Numbered from the stretch's first letter, positions 25,077 to 33,631 are shown. The stretch is DNA of 64,000 bases from Sphingobacterium rhinopitheci (GCF_022627575.1 NZ_JADEYQ010000001.1:558001-622000); one strand, 5' to 3'. The notes: generated by a model from the sequence alone, not told the origin. Numbers and translations: made by a program.

Positions 25077-25328
25077 ATGTCAGAAATTATTGTTCAAGCA
25101 AAGAACTTAACATTCCAGTATCAGAACAGTGATCAATATTTCTCTTTTAAAGATATCAAGATAAAGAAAGGAGATCATACATTATTAAGCCCTCTTGTAC
25201 CTTCGACCTATCTATTGGTAGCTTTAGCTGGAGTAGAGTTTGGAGACCATCTTAAATTTACGTTAAAATCGGCCATTGGTTCAGGGATTGTAATGTTATT
25301 AGCTGCGATAGGATTGGGTGTAATATAA
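25077..25328 (+). pseudogene. Hybrid remnant: ABC ATPase start fused to CitMHS end
   Basis: The 83-codon frame has two unrelated parts. Codons 1 to about 36 (MSEIIVQAKNLTFQYQN and FKDIKIKKGDHTLL) are the first strands of an ABC ATPase and stop just before the Walker A motif; compare FKDLQIAVGNHLLLLGNSGTGKT in the intact ATPase at 31001. From SPLVPSTYLL onward it is the CitMHS C-terminus in its native frame, from the 144-bp repeat. It cannot be a working ATPase or transporter. It is best read as an insertion junction. The fused frame is open and has a terminator, so a short peptide could still be made. Confidence 0.85.
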
Positions 25329-25329
25329 A
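25186..25329 (+). repeat. Direct repeat, copy B
   Basis: Second copy of the CitMHS 3' end, 141 of 144 positions identical to 20352-20495. Unlike copy A, it is followed after 10 bp by a strong terminator, which suggests this is the original downstream flank of the transporter gene. Confidence 0.95.
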
Positions 25330-25339
25330 CTGATACGAC

Positions 25340-25380
25340 ATAAATAACCCTACATTATTTATAACTGTAGGGTTATTTAT
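25340..25380 (+). terminator. Terminator after repeat copy B
   Basis: Perfect stem with 15-nt arms (ATAAATAACCCTACA and complement) and an 11-nt loop, ending in a T-rich arm. Confidence 0.85.
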
Positions 25381-25869
25381 TATGAAACTACAATCTGATA
25401 ACTATCCTTAAAATCATTTTTATCTAAAAAAAATTATTGCTTGAAACTTCCTATTAAAAAAAATGACTATAATTCATAAATAAATATTGAAGTATCAACA
25501 ATTATTATAACTACTACAAGTCAACACATTAACTACAAACCGCAATTACATCTATAGTGCTTTATTGAATATATAGTACCTCTCCATTAAAAAAAAAGTA
25601 AAAGTATTTATCAAAAATATATTACTTACATGACCATAACCTCTAACATGTAAACTACAATATTAGAGTTATTAAAATGTATATCCTTCAGATAATCATG
25701 TCCAAAAAAATTAAAAACTAAACTGCCCAAACAGAAAGCAATCATGAGAAAAGTCTAAAAGCATAAAAAATCAACTTTTCAACCGTTTATAAACTTCAAG
25801 TTAACGCATGTTAACATTTAAATAATATAATTAACCAAAAGTATTAATAACAACTTCATATATAGCTAA
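25381..25869. other. Gene-free leader/spacer before TonB receptor copy 2
   Basis: About 490 bp of very AT-rich DNA without a credible coding frame. A dyad GTTAAC-gcat-GTTAAC lies at 25800-25815. No known RNA element recognised. Confidence 0.5.
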
Positions 25870-25892
25870 CACTACATACTTATATTGTAGTG
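25870..25892 (+). promoter_or_regulatory. Inverted repeat before TonB receptor copy 2
   Basis: CACTACA (25870-25876) and TGTAGTG (25886-25892) flank a 9-nt spacer, ending 14 bp before the ATG at 25907. It could be an operator overlapping the promoter or a hairpin in the leader that affects translation. Its sequence differs from the Zur-like site before lipoprotein copy 1. Confidence 0.4.
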
Positions 25893-25906
25893 AATAATTT
25901 AAATAT

Positions 25907-28750
25907 ATGAAATCTATAAAATCAAGATTAACACTAAATACAATATTATTTCTTTTTGTGGTAACAACTGTTTACGGGCAAACTGGAGTAATAAATGGAA
26001 CCATTAAAAATAATCTATCTCAAGAGGTTATTAATGGAGTCACTATAAGAATTGTAGGAACATCTCAAGCCGTATCATCAAATCATTTAGGAAATTTTGA
26101 AATCCAAAAAATTGAACCAGGCATTTATAATTTACAAATTTCTTCCCTTACCTATCAAACTCTATTGATAGAAGATTTGAAAGTAGAGGCAGATAAAATA
26201 CAAACCCTACATTTAGAACTCAGCCCCAAAGCCGAATCCAGCATTGAAGAGGTGGTTATCAGTGCTACTAGGCTCCACAATACGAATATGGCAGTACTTA
26301 CAGAGATTAAAGCTGCACATCAAGTAGTGAGTGGAATTTCACAACAACAAATAAAAATGTCACAAGATAGGGATGCTGCCCAAGTAATGAGTCGTATTCC
26401 CGGACTTACTATTATAGACAATCGATTCGCAATGATTCGTGGCATTCCGGAACGCTACAATCAAGTAATGCTTAATAATGCTATTGCTCCCAGTACAGAA
26501 ATAGATATACGTACATTTTCATTTGATTTAATTCCTAGTGCTGTCCTCGAGCGAATGATGATATACAAATCTGGTTCTCCAGAAAACCCAGGTGATTTTT
26601 CGGGAGGGCTAATTAAAGTATATACAAATAGTGCTTCAAGTGAAAACTTTACTACCTTTTCTATAGGTTCAAATTATAGAGTAAATACCACCTTTAAGCC
26701 TTATGTATACAATAGAACATCATCTACTGATTTTTTAGGATTCGATGATGGTTCGCGCAAATTGCCCAAAGGATTTCCTACGGAAAATATTCGTAGCCTT
26801 CCCAATAGCTCTACTGTCCGAACTGAAGCACCAAAGCTATTAAACAACGATCTGTCCTACAATACGACCAGCACAATACCTGACATTAATTTTGGTTTCA
26901 ATATGGGTCGCAGCTGGAACATCAGCAAATCAAAGCGCTTAAGTATGCTTTCGGCTATAAATTATGCCCAATCTTACCAATATTATACCCGCGATTTTTT
27001 ACGTTATGAAAAGCAAGATCCTTCAGATTTTGGGATGATTGCACCGCCACGTTTCAAATATATTGACGAACGTTATGAAAAAGAAAATCGTATAGGCTTA
27101 TTAAGCAATTGGGCCCTTATTATTGATCCCTTTAATAAAATCGAATTTAAAAACCTATTTAATCAAATAGGTGAAAATATCACTATTCTACGCAATGGGC
27201 GCGACTTTGTACAACATGGCAACCAAGATCGTCGCAATTATATGTACGAATATAGAGCACGTTCTATTTATTCGGGGCAACTAGAAGGGATCCATCGCTT
27301 TGATGGAGGATTGACAAGTATAAACTGGGTGGTTGGGAGTAACTATTTGAAAGAAAATCAGCCTGATTTACGTCGTTTCCGAACAACCCAACTTAACGAG
27401 GAGTCAAATCAGTATAACATGGAGTTACCACCGAGTTCCAACCTATTTGATACGGGGCGATATTTCGGCAGATTGAAAGAGATAGGGGTTAATAATAGTA
27501 CTAGCGTCGAGCATCAATTTGGCGGTAGCCTAGAAAATCCTATCCTATTAAAAACGGGTTACCTTGTAGAATACCGAAAGAGAGATTTTGGATCACGATA
27601 TTTTAGCTACAAAGCTGGTAGTGATGCTATGTCAGATGACTTAAACAGACTAATCATTTTACCTTTAAATCAGATATTTGCGGATAACAATTTTAGACAA
27701 GATGGTTTTATAACAGAAGAAGGTACTAATCCCATAGACAGCTATAATGGAACCAGCCTATTATCAGCCGTTTTCTTTGGTGCCACAGTCCCTGTAGGCA
27801 ATTTTACTTTGGTCGGTGGATTTCGAGGAGAATACAATAACTTAAAACTAAGTTCACATGATGCAGCTGGTAATCCTATAGAAGTAAATAATAAATTATT
27901 TACTCCCCTAGCATACTTGAATATTGACTATTCAATAGGAGATCTTCAAAAAATAAGATTTGCTTATGGCCGCTCGGTAAATCGGCCTGAATTCAGAGAG
28001 GTTGCTCCTTTCTTATTTTATGATTTTGAACTTGATGCCAATAGAAATGGTAACCCAAACCTAAAAACTGCTACAATAAATAATTTCGATGCCCGTTACG
28101 AGATTTATCCTCGTAGAGGAGAAACGATAAGTATTGGAGGTTTTTACAAAAGTTTTAAAGATCCCATTGAAACTGTTGTCATTCTTCAGAGTGAAAGTCA
28201 AGCTTTCACACTGACCAATGCAGACCAAGCATTTAGTTATGGTGCAGAACTAGAAATACGCAAATCATTTCGTGGTTATACAGAAAGTAAATTTATTGAC
28301 AAATTGAGCATTAACTTAAATGCTTCCTATATACAGTCAGAAGTTAACTATGGCAATACGGTAAATGAAACCGTCCAAGACGCGAGGCGACCTCTACAAG
28401 GTCAGTCTCCATATATTGCGAATGCCATTCTTCATTACCACGATGAAAAAAAAGGATGGAATATTAGCGCAGCATACAATACTATAGGTCCACGCATATA
28501 TGCTATCGGTAATGTAGATTTCCCAACAGTCTATGAACTTCCTAGACATGCTTTAGATCTCACAATAAGTAAGAATATCAACAAGACCATGACGTTGAAG
28601 CTAGGCATTCAAGACGTATTAAATTCGCCATACATATTCTATCAAGATACAAATAGAGATAGAAAAATAGATAAAAACAATGACGACTTAATCATGAGAT
28701 ACAATCGAGGCACTTTGTTTACAACAACATTCACATATAGCCTAAAATAA
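25907..28750 (+). CDS. TonB-dependent outer-membrane receptor (copy 2)
   Basis: A 947-residue receptor with a signal peptide (about 1-24, ending TTVYGQ), a carboxypeptidase regulatory-like domain (GVINGTIKNNLSQEVINGVT and GNFEIQKIEPGIYNLQI), a TonB box/plug region (IEEVVISATRLHNTN, DAAQVMSRIPGLTIIDNRFA and RGIPERYNQVMLNNA), and a barrel ending TTFTYSLK. It shares the plug motif RGxxxRYN with copy 1 but is clearly diverged. The beta-helix lipoprotein gene starts 31 nt downstream, so both are probably one operon that may continue into the lipoprotein and ABC genes, although a terminator intervenes at 30231. Confidence 0.92.
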   Translation: MKSIKSRLTLNTILFLFVVTTVYGQTGVINGTIKNNLSQEVINGVTIRIVGTSQAVSSNHLGNFEIQKIEPGIYNLQISSLTYQTLLIEDLKVEADKIQTLHLELSPKAESSIEEVVISATRLHNTNMAVLTEIKAAHQVVSGISQQQIKMSQDRDAAQVMSRIPGLTIIDNRFAMIRGIPERYNQVMLNNAIAPSTEIDIRTFSFDLIPSAVLERMMIYKSGSPENPGDFSGGLIKVYTNSASSENFTTFSIGSNYRVNTTFKPYVYNRTSSTDFLGFDDGSRKLPKGFPTENIRSLPNSSTVRTEAPKLLNNDLSYNTTSTIPDINFGFNMGRSWNISKSKRLSMLSAINYAQSYQYYTRDFLRYEKQDPSDFGMIAPPRFKYIDERYEKENRIGLLSNWALIIDPFNKIEFKNLFNQIGENITILRNGRDFVQHGNQDRRNYMYEYRARSIYSGQLEGIHRFDGGLTSINWVVGSNYLKENQPDLRRFRTTQLNEESNQYNMELPPSSNLFDTGRYFGRLKEIGVNNSTSVEHQFGGSLENPILLKTGYLVEYRKRDFGSRYFSYKAGSDAMSDDLNRLIILPLNQIFADNNFRQDGFITEEGTNPIDSYNGTSLLSAVFFGATVPVGNFTLVGGFRGEYNNLKLSSHDAAGNPIEVNNKLFTPLAYLNIDYSIGDLQKIRFAYGRSVNRPEFREVAPFLFYDFELDANRNGNPNLKTATINNFDARYEIYPRRGETISIGGFYKSFKDPIETVVILQSESQAFTLTNADQAFSYGAELEIRKSFRGYTESKFIDKLSINLNASYIQSEVNYGNTVNETVQDARRPLQGQSPYIANAILHYHDEKKGWNISAAYNTIGPRIYAIGNVDFPTVYELPRHALDLTISKNINKTMTLKLGIQDVLNSPYIFYQDTNRDRKIDKNNDDLIMRYNRGTLFTTTFTYSLK

Positions 28751-28781
28751 TAAGTTAAAGAACAGTAAACCAAAAACGAAA

Positions 28782-30218
28782 ATGAAAAAATCACAGAAAA
28801 TTACTAAAAAAATGATTACTGGTAGTGCATTAGCCATTGGCATACTGCTATCAAGCTGTAACAGCAATAGTATTATTGAACCTGATAATAATGGCGAAAA
28901 TAATGCCAATGACGTAACGGTACTCCAAGGAAATATTTCTACTCGTACATTGACTGCTACAAATAAATACCTAGTAAAAGGACAGGTATTTGTACGTGAA
29001 GGGCAAACATTGACAATAGAGCCCGGAACAGTTATACTAGGTGAAAAAGCTTCAAAAGGCACTTTAGTTATAGATCGTGGTGCCAAGATCATGGCCCAAG
29101 GAACAAGGGAAAGACCTATTATTATGACCTCAAATCAAGCCCCTGGTGACCGTGACAAGGGAGATTGGGGCGGTCTTGTTATACTTGGCTATGCACGTGT
29201 TAACCTAGTTGAACCTGCTATTGAAGGAATCACACCTGCAGTTATTTATGGTGGTGAAGATGATACAGACAACAGTGGCGTAATGGAATATCTTCGTGTT
29301 GAATTTGCAGGTATTGAACTAACAGCAAATAATGAAACAAATGGTATTACATTAGGAGGAGTTGGTAATGGGACAAAGTTTGAAAACATCCAAGTATCAT
29401 ATGGCGGTGACGATGGTATTGAATGGTTTGGGGGCTCAGTAAACGGCAAAAATATGGTTGTTTTTGCAACATGGGATGACTGTTTCGATATTGACAATGG
29501 TTTCTCTGGAAAATTACAATTCGGACTAGCGATTCGTTATCCAAGTCATGCCGATCAATCTGAATCTAATGGTCTAGAATGGGATACGGATGGACAGAAT
29601 GACCTTTCACGCTTTAAGACACGGGCTGTAGCTACAAACTTCACCGTTATAGGACCTGCGATTGATGGCAATAGCTACAGTGGTAATTTCAAACAATCTA
29701 TAGATTTACGCCGCAATATCTCAGGATCAATATTTAACTCTGTATTCGTAGGCTATCCTACCGCCTTTAGATTTAATCACCAATCAGCAGCTAACAATTA
29801 TTTAGGATCAACCCCAACAGGCGTTATTGAAAATAACATCTTCTATGCGAGAACGACAGCCGTAGCAATTGGCTCTAATGTAAGCACAACTACAGTTTCA
29901 GATATTACAACCTACCTCACGGATAATGGCAATACACTAAGGTTAACAGATGCCTCGGCTGATTATAGTGCTTTGGGCATAAATCCAAATTTATTTTTCA
30001 ATACAAGATTAAGAACAGAATATCAAAAAAATCCAAATTTCGCTGTTACCACAGGTTCCATTACTTCAGGGGCAAGGTTTACAAACACTAAATTTACAGA
30101 GGCAGAAGCCGCAGACAATTGGAGGTTTGATAGAACTGTAGCCTACCTAGGTGCATTTGGTACAACGGACTGGACACAGGGATGGACTAATTTTGACCCT
30201 ATCAATCAAGTTTACTAA
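28782..30218 (+). CDS. Predicted surface lipoprotein with parallel beta-helix fold (copy 2)
   Basis: A 478-residue lipoprotein whose signal ends GILLSSCNS (Cys near 26). The body repeats the pattern of copy 1: VTVLQGNISTRTLTATNKYL, GQVFVREGQTLTIEPGTVIL, KGTLVIDRGAKIMAQGTRER and GITLGGVGNGTKFENIQVSY, then DDGIEWFGGSVNGKNMVVFA. It is about 100 residues longer than copy 1, with an added C-terminal part. Position just after the TonB receptor suggests it is exposed on the surface and hands ligand to the receptor; this is inference, and I know of no characterised homologue. Confidence 0.83.
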   Translation: MKKSQKITKKMITGSALAIGILLSSCNSNSIIEPDNNGENNANDVTVLQGNISTRTLTATNKYLVKGQVFVREGQTLTIEPGTVILGEKASKGTLVIDRGAKIMAQGTRERPIIMTSNQAPGDRDKGDWGGLVILGYARVNLVEPAIEGITPAVIYGGEDDTDNSGVMEYLRVEFAGIELTANNETNGITLGGVGNGTKFENIQVSYGGDDGIEWFGGSVNGKNMVVFATWDDCFDIDNGFSGKLQFGLAIRYPSHADQSESNGLEWDTDGQNDLSRFKTRAVATNFTVIGPAIDGNSYSGNFKQSIDLRRNISGSIFNSVFVGYPTAFRFNHQSAANNYLGSTPTGVIENNIFYARTTAVAIGSNVSTTTVSDITTYLTDNGNTLRLTDASADYSALGINPNLFFNTRLRTEYQKNPNFAVTTGSITSGARFTNTKFTEAEAADNWRFDRTVAYLGAFGTTDWTQGWTNFDPINQVY

Positions 30219-30230
30219 TTAAATAATGAT

Positions 30231-30266
30231 GCAGGGATACTAGCAATTAGTATCCTTGCTTTTTTT
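30231..30266 (+). terminator. Terminator after lipoprotein copy 2
   Basis: Stem GCAGGGATACTA / TAGTATCCTTGC (one G-U pair) with a 5-nt loop and a run of seven T. Confidence 0.88.
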
Positions 30267-30292
30267 ATCAAAAACGATATTAATAAAAAGGC

Positions 30293-30862
30293 ATGAAGCA
30301 TATATTTCTATTAGCAGTACTTTCCTTTTTAGTAGCAAGCTGCGCAAACACAGATAAGTACTCTCCAGACAACAACATTTCAATCATCAAACAAGATTCT
30401 TTCAAATACGAAATTGTCAGATTTGTGGGCAAACTCCCTAAAAGAGCTACCCATGAAAATAAATTTGAACAGAAGTATGATGAAGCCTATAGTATGATGG
30501 CAAACTCAATGACACTAACCAAATACTATGTGAACCCAAAAGACAACTATATATACTTTGAAATAAGCCGTATTGCACCAAGTATTCACGAACGTTATGT
30601 TGCTACAGGAGGTCGCCTCAAAAAAAATAGTAATGGTACTATTATTACATATGAGGAAATCTATCGTACATGGAAATTAGATAAATCAAAGCTGAAAAAG
30701 AAAAGCGATATTTTCTTTGACTATATCGTTAATGGTAAAGATCTTTCCGAATTCTATACCGCAAAAATTGGCGACACAGAGCATATTGAATTTCCTGACG
30801 AACAGACATTTTTCAATATAAATACCAGACGATGGGAAATGAAAGCATCCAAGATATTATAA
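30293..30862 (+). CDS. Small lipoprotein of unknown function
   Basis: A 189-residue protein with a lipoprotein signal ending SFLVASCAN (Cys17). The mature part is charged and mixed alpha/beta, with KYEIVRFVGKLPKRATHENK, YYVNPKDNYIYFEISRIAPS, EEIYRTWKLDKSKLKKKSDI and DTEHIEFPDEQTFFNINTRR; no Cys or His cluster is visible. I do not recognise the family. It sits between the receptor/lipoprotein pair and the ABC transporter genes, separated by a terminator-like hairpin on each side. It may be a periplasmic accessory of the same uptake locus. Confidence 0.75.
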   Translation: MKHIFLLAVLSFLVASCANTDKYSPDNNISIIKQDSFKYEIVRFVGKLPKRATHENKFEQKYDEAYSMMANSMTLTKYYVNPKDNYIYFEISRIAPSIHERYVATGGRLKKNSNGTIITYEEIYRTWKLDKSKLKKKSDIFFDYIVNGKDLSEFYTAKIGDTEHIEFPDEQTFFNINTRRWEMKASKIL

Positions 30863-30892
30863 TATAAAAAGTAATACAATAGATAATTTTAC

Positions 30893-30930
30893 CAAAGACA
30901 GCTTTAATCTATTATAGTTGTCTTTGTTTG
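30893..30930 (+). terminator. Possible terminator after the small lipoprotein gene
   Basis: Stem CAAAGACAGCT / AGTTGTCTTTG with a 12-nt loop and a weak, interrupted T-run. Confidence 0.55.
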
Positions 30931-31000
30931 TAATGCCTTTTTGACTAAAAATATTCTTTTTAAAACACAATTTATGGTATTTTGGCATAAATCTTTGTAC

Positions 31001-31642
31001 ATGGATAATCTATTACTAAAAACAGAAAATTTAAGCTTTGGCTATTCCAAATCCATACCACCTATTGTATTTAAAGACCTTCAAATAGCTGTCGGTAACC
31101 ATTTACTCTTATTAGGTAATTCGGGGACAGGAAAAACTACGCTTCTTAATCTTCTCAGTGGTTTATCAAAGCCTACACAAGGAAAAGTATGGATAAACAA
31201 TATTGATATATACGAACTTCAATCGAGTAAATTAGATACTTTCCGTGGCCAACATATAGGGTTTATATTTCAGGAGGCACACCTTATCAAAAATCTTACG
31301 ATTGAGGAAAATATCCGCTTAGCACAGAATCTTGCTAAGAAAAAAGAAAACAAAGAAGCCGTCTTAGAAGTATTAGAAAAGGTTCAACTAAAAGATAAAG
31401 CCAATAGTTATCCTGACGAATTAAGTCGAGGTCAACTACAACGTGCTGCCATAGCAAGGGCAGTAATCAATGGCCCAATGCTATTAGTTGCAGACGAACC
31501 CACAGCAGCACTAGATGATACCAACACCCAGCTCGTGTTAGATTTATTATTACAGACAGCATCGACATATGGCGCTACACTCTTGATAGCAACACATGAC
31601 AAAAGAATTAAAGATCATTTTGCTAACACTTACCAACTATAA
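31001..31642 (+). CDS. ABC transporter ATPase, LolD/MacB type (zinc-locus type)
   Basis: A 213-residue ATPase with Walker A LLGNSGTGKTTLLNLLSG, Q-loop FIFQEAHLIKNL, signature LSRGQLQRAAIARA (Arg for the second residue of LSGGQ), Walker B LLVADEPTAALDD and the switch ATHD. Short length and sequence are those of LolD/MacB-type exporters and mechanotransmitters rather than classical importers. The start is ATG 31001; an upstream TTG at 30941 would add an unconserved extension. It precedes its permease by 3 nt. The ATPase-permease-DUF3299 order matches Zur-regulated loci of Pseudomonas (PA4064-PA4066) and Vibrio (zrg). Confidence 0.92.
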   Translation: MDNLLLKTENLSFGYSKSIPPIVFKDLQIAVGNHLLLLGNSGTGKTTLLNLLSGLSKPTQGKVWINNIDIYELQSSKLDTFRGQHIGFIFQEAHLIKNLTIEENIRLAQNLAKKKENKEAVLEVLEKVQLKDKANSYPDELSRGQLQRAAIARAVINGPMLLVADEPTAALDDTNTQLVLDLLLQTASTYGATLLIATHDKRIKDHFANTYQL

Positions 31643-31645
31643 TCC

Positions 31646-33145
31646 ATGAATACTTTATCTTTAGTTTGGAAAAATATAATACGTGAATTTGGCTCAACCA
31701 TTTTAAGTGTTTTGCTTACAGCATTTGGTATTGCTATACTAATTGTTATTTATATATCCGGAGACACCTTTGAGAAACAGCTTACAAATAACACAAAAAA
31801 TATAGATTTGGTAGTTGGAGCAAAAGGAAGCCCCCTTCAACTTATTCTGAGCTCACTTTATCATGTAGATAATCCTACGGGAAATATCCCTCTAACCGAA
31901 GCCAATAAGATAGCAGACAATCCTTTAATAGATTTAGCTGTTCCTATATCTTTAGGGGACAATTACAAAGGGCATAGAATCATCGGTACAGATGCTAATT
32001 ATCTAGCGCTATATGATCTTAAAATAAAAGATGGTCATATTTGGAAAGCGTCATTTGAGGTTGTAATAGGTGCTGAGGTGGCACGAAAAAACAACTTAAA
32101 ATTGGGAGATGAAATACATAGTGCACATGGTCTATCTCCTGAAGCACATCTGCATGAAGAACATCCTTTTAAAGTGGTAGGTATACTCGCTCCCTCAAAT
32201 TCCGTAGTAGACAACTTAATCTTAACAAATTTAGCTAGCGTTTGGGATGTCCATGGAATCGAACACGATGATGAGCATATACATGACGATCATTCGGACC
32301 ATGACCATGACCACCCACATCCTCATACTCATACTCCAATCGTAGGAGCGCCTCATGACCACAGTGACCACAGTGACCATGTAGGCGAAGCGAAGGATAC
32401 AACACTAGGATCAGCTCATGTACATGAACATGAGGAACAGCATGATTCCCATGATCATGATACTACATTAGTAGCGAACAATGGCCATGCGGATCATATT
32501 GTGGCTAAAGATAGTAATACGAATACGGAAGAATTTGTAAGTGAAAAACCAATGGCTAGTGGATTTATCAAAACTATTGGCCAAGATATGCTAGCAGACC
32601 AAGGACTAGAAATCACCGCATTACTGATAAGATACGCCTCCCCAGCAGCCATTAGTGTTATCCCAAGATTAGTAAATCAGAGCACCAATATGCAAGCAGC
32701 ATCACCTGCAATAGAAAGCTCTCGAATATTCTCTTTATTAGGGGTAGGTTTAGATTCATTAGAAATATTGGCTTATGCCATCATGGTTATCGCAGCACTT
32801 AGTGTATTTATTAGTTTGTACAATGCATTGAAAAAACGCAAACACGATTTAGCCATCATGCGTACTATGGGTGCTAGCCAAACTAAACTTTTCACTTTAA
32901 TCATAGTCGAAGGATTAATAATTACCTTAATCGGAGGAATAATAGGCTTAGTATTAGGCCACCTTATATTAGCTTATATAAGTACACAAACAAGTCAAAG
33001 TGCAGATTTTATTAATGCATTTACATTCTATCCCTTTGAGTTAATCATATTACTAGGCGCAATTTCAATAGGTATAATAGCGGCATTAATACCGGCATTT
33101 AAAGCTTATAATACAACAATTTCAAAAACGTTATCTTCAAAATAA
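31646..33145 (+). CDS. FtsX/MacB-type ABC permease with a His-rich periplasmic loop
   Basis: A 499-residue permease. One transmembrane helix lies at about 15-37 (ILSVLLTAFGIAILIVIYIS) and three at the C-terminus (about 375-395, 415-440, 465-485), the FtsX topology, with a large periplasmic domain between. That domain contains an insertion (about 205-290) with about 23 His plus many Asp, in patterns such as DHDHDHPHPHTHT and DSHDHD, a likely zinc- or similar metal-binding tract. VGAKGSPLQLILSSLYHVDNP near 52 is typical of this permease subfamily. It probably binds metal and couples ATP hydrolysis to a periplasmic step. It overlaps the next gene by one base. Confidence 0.9.
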   Translation: MNTLSLVWKNIIREFGSTILSVLLTAFGIAILIVIYISGDTFEKQLTNNTKNIDLVVGAKGSPLQLILSSLYHVDNPTGNIPLTEANKIADNPLIDLAVPISLGDNYKGHRIIGTDANYLALYDLKIKDGHIWKASFEVVIGAEVARKNNLKLGDEIHSAHGLSPEAHLHEEHPFKVVGILAPSNSVVDNLILTNLASVWDVHGIEHDDEHIHDDHSDHDHDHPHPHTHTPIVGAPHDHSDHSDHVGEAKDTTLGSAHVHEHEEQHDSHDHDTTLVANNGHADHIVAKDSNTNTEEFVSEKPMASGFIKTIGQDMLADQGLEITALLIRYASPAAISVIPRLVNQSTNMQAASPAIESSRIFSLLGVGLDSLEILAYAIMVIAALSVFISLYNALKKRKHDLAIMRTMGASQTKLFTLIIVEGLIITLIGGIIGLVLGHLILAYISTQTSQSADFINAFTFYPFELIILLGAISIGIIAALIPAFKAYNTTISKTLSSK

Positions 33146-33627
33146 TGAAAAAACTAATATTACTATTTACGCTTACATTCAGCTATGCCTTATCAAATGC
33201 ACAAATTGGAAGTAACTTAAATTTTTCGAATACACCTGATCATACCCCCATGATGAATAGCACTTGGGAGGCTATTGATAAAATGATGTATAAAGTCACA
33301 ACCGAAGGAAATAAGAAAGTATATACACCACACTACCCTGCAGAATTAAAGAAATTAGAGAATAAAATAGTGCAATTACCAGGGTATTTGGTCCCACTTA
33401 ATAGCGGAAGAAATCATAGTACGTTTATGTTATCTGTCTTACCAGTTGCACAATGTCAATTTTGTGGAACAAATGGAATTCCACCAATGGTAGAAATATT
33501 CTTAAAAAAAGGGACGATAAAATTTACGGAAGAACCTATAAAAATTAAGGGGAAAATGGTTTTCAATCCTCAACCCCTAAAAGGCAATTCTGAAATACAA
33601 ATAGTTGATGCTGAAGTTATAAAATAA
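33145..33627 (+). CDS. Exported DUF3299-like protein
   Basis: A 160-residue protein with a signal peptide (about 1-19, ending ALSNAQ). The mature part has the family hallmark ENKIVQLPGYLVPL followed by FMLSVLPVAQCQFCGTNGIP, where the CxxC pair could bind metal or redox-cycle, and a beta-rich tail KIKGKMVFNPQPL. DUF3299 proteins accompany LolD-like ATPase and permease genes in Zur-controlled operons of other bacteria (PA4066 in Pseudomonas aeruginosa). Start ATG 33145 overlaps the permease stop, indicating coupling. Biochemical role unknown. Confidence 0.8.
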   Translation: MKKLILLFTLTFSYALSNAQIGSNLNFSNTPDHTPMMNSTWEAIDKMMYKVTTEGNKKVYTPHYPAELKKLENKIVQLPGYLVPLNSGRNHSTFMLSVLPVAQCQFCGTNGIPPMVEIFLKKGTIKFTEEPIKIKGKMVFNPQPLKGNSEIQIVDAEVIK

Positions 33628-33631
33628 CAGC

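Noticed and set aside
20495..25185. The repeat-flanked segment as a transposon or integrative element
   Set aside because: No transposase, integrase, terminal inverted repeats or target-site duplication; a crossover or duplication explains it better.
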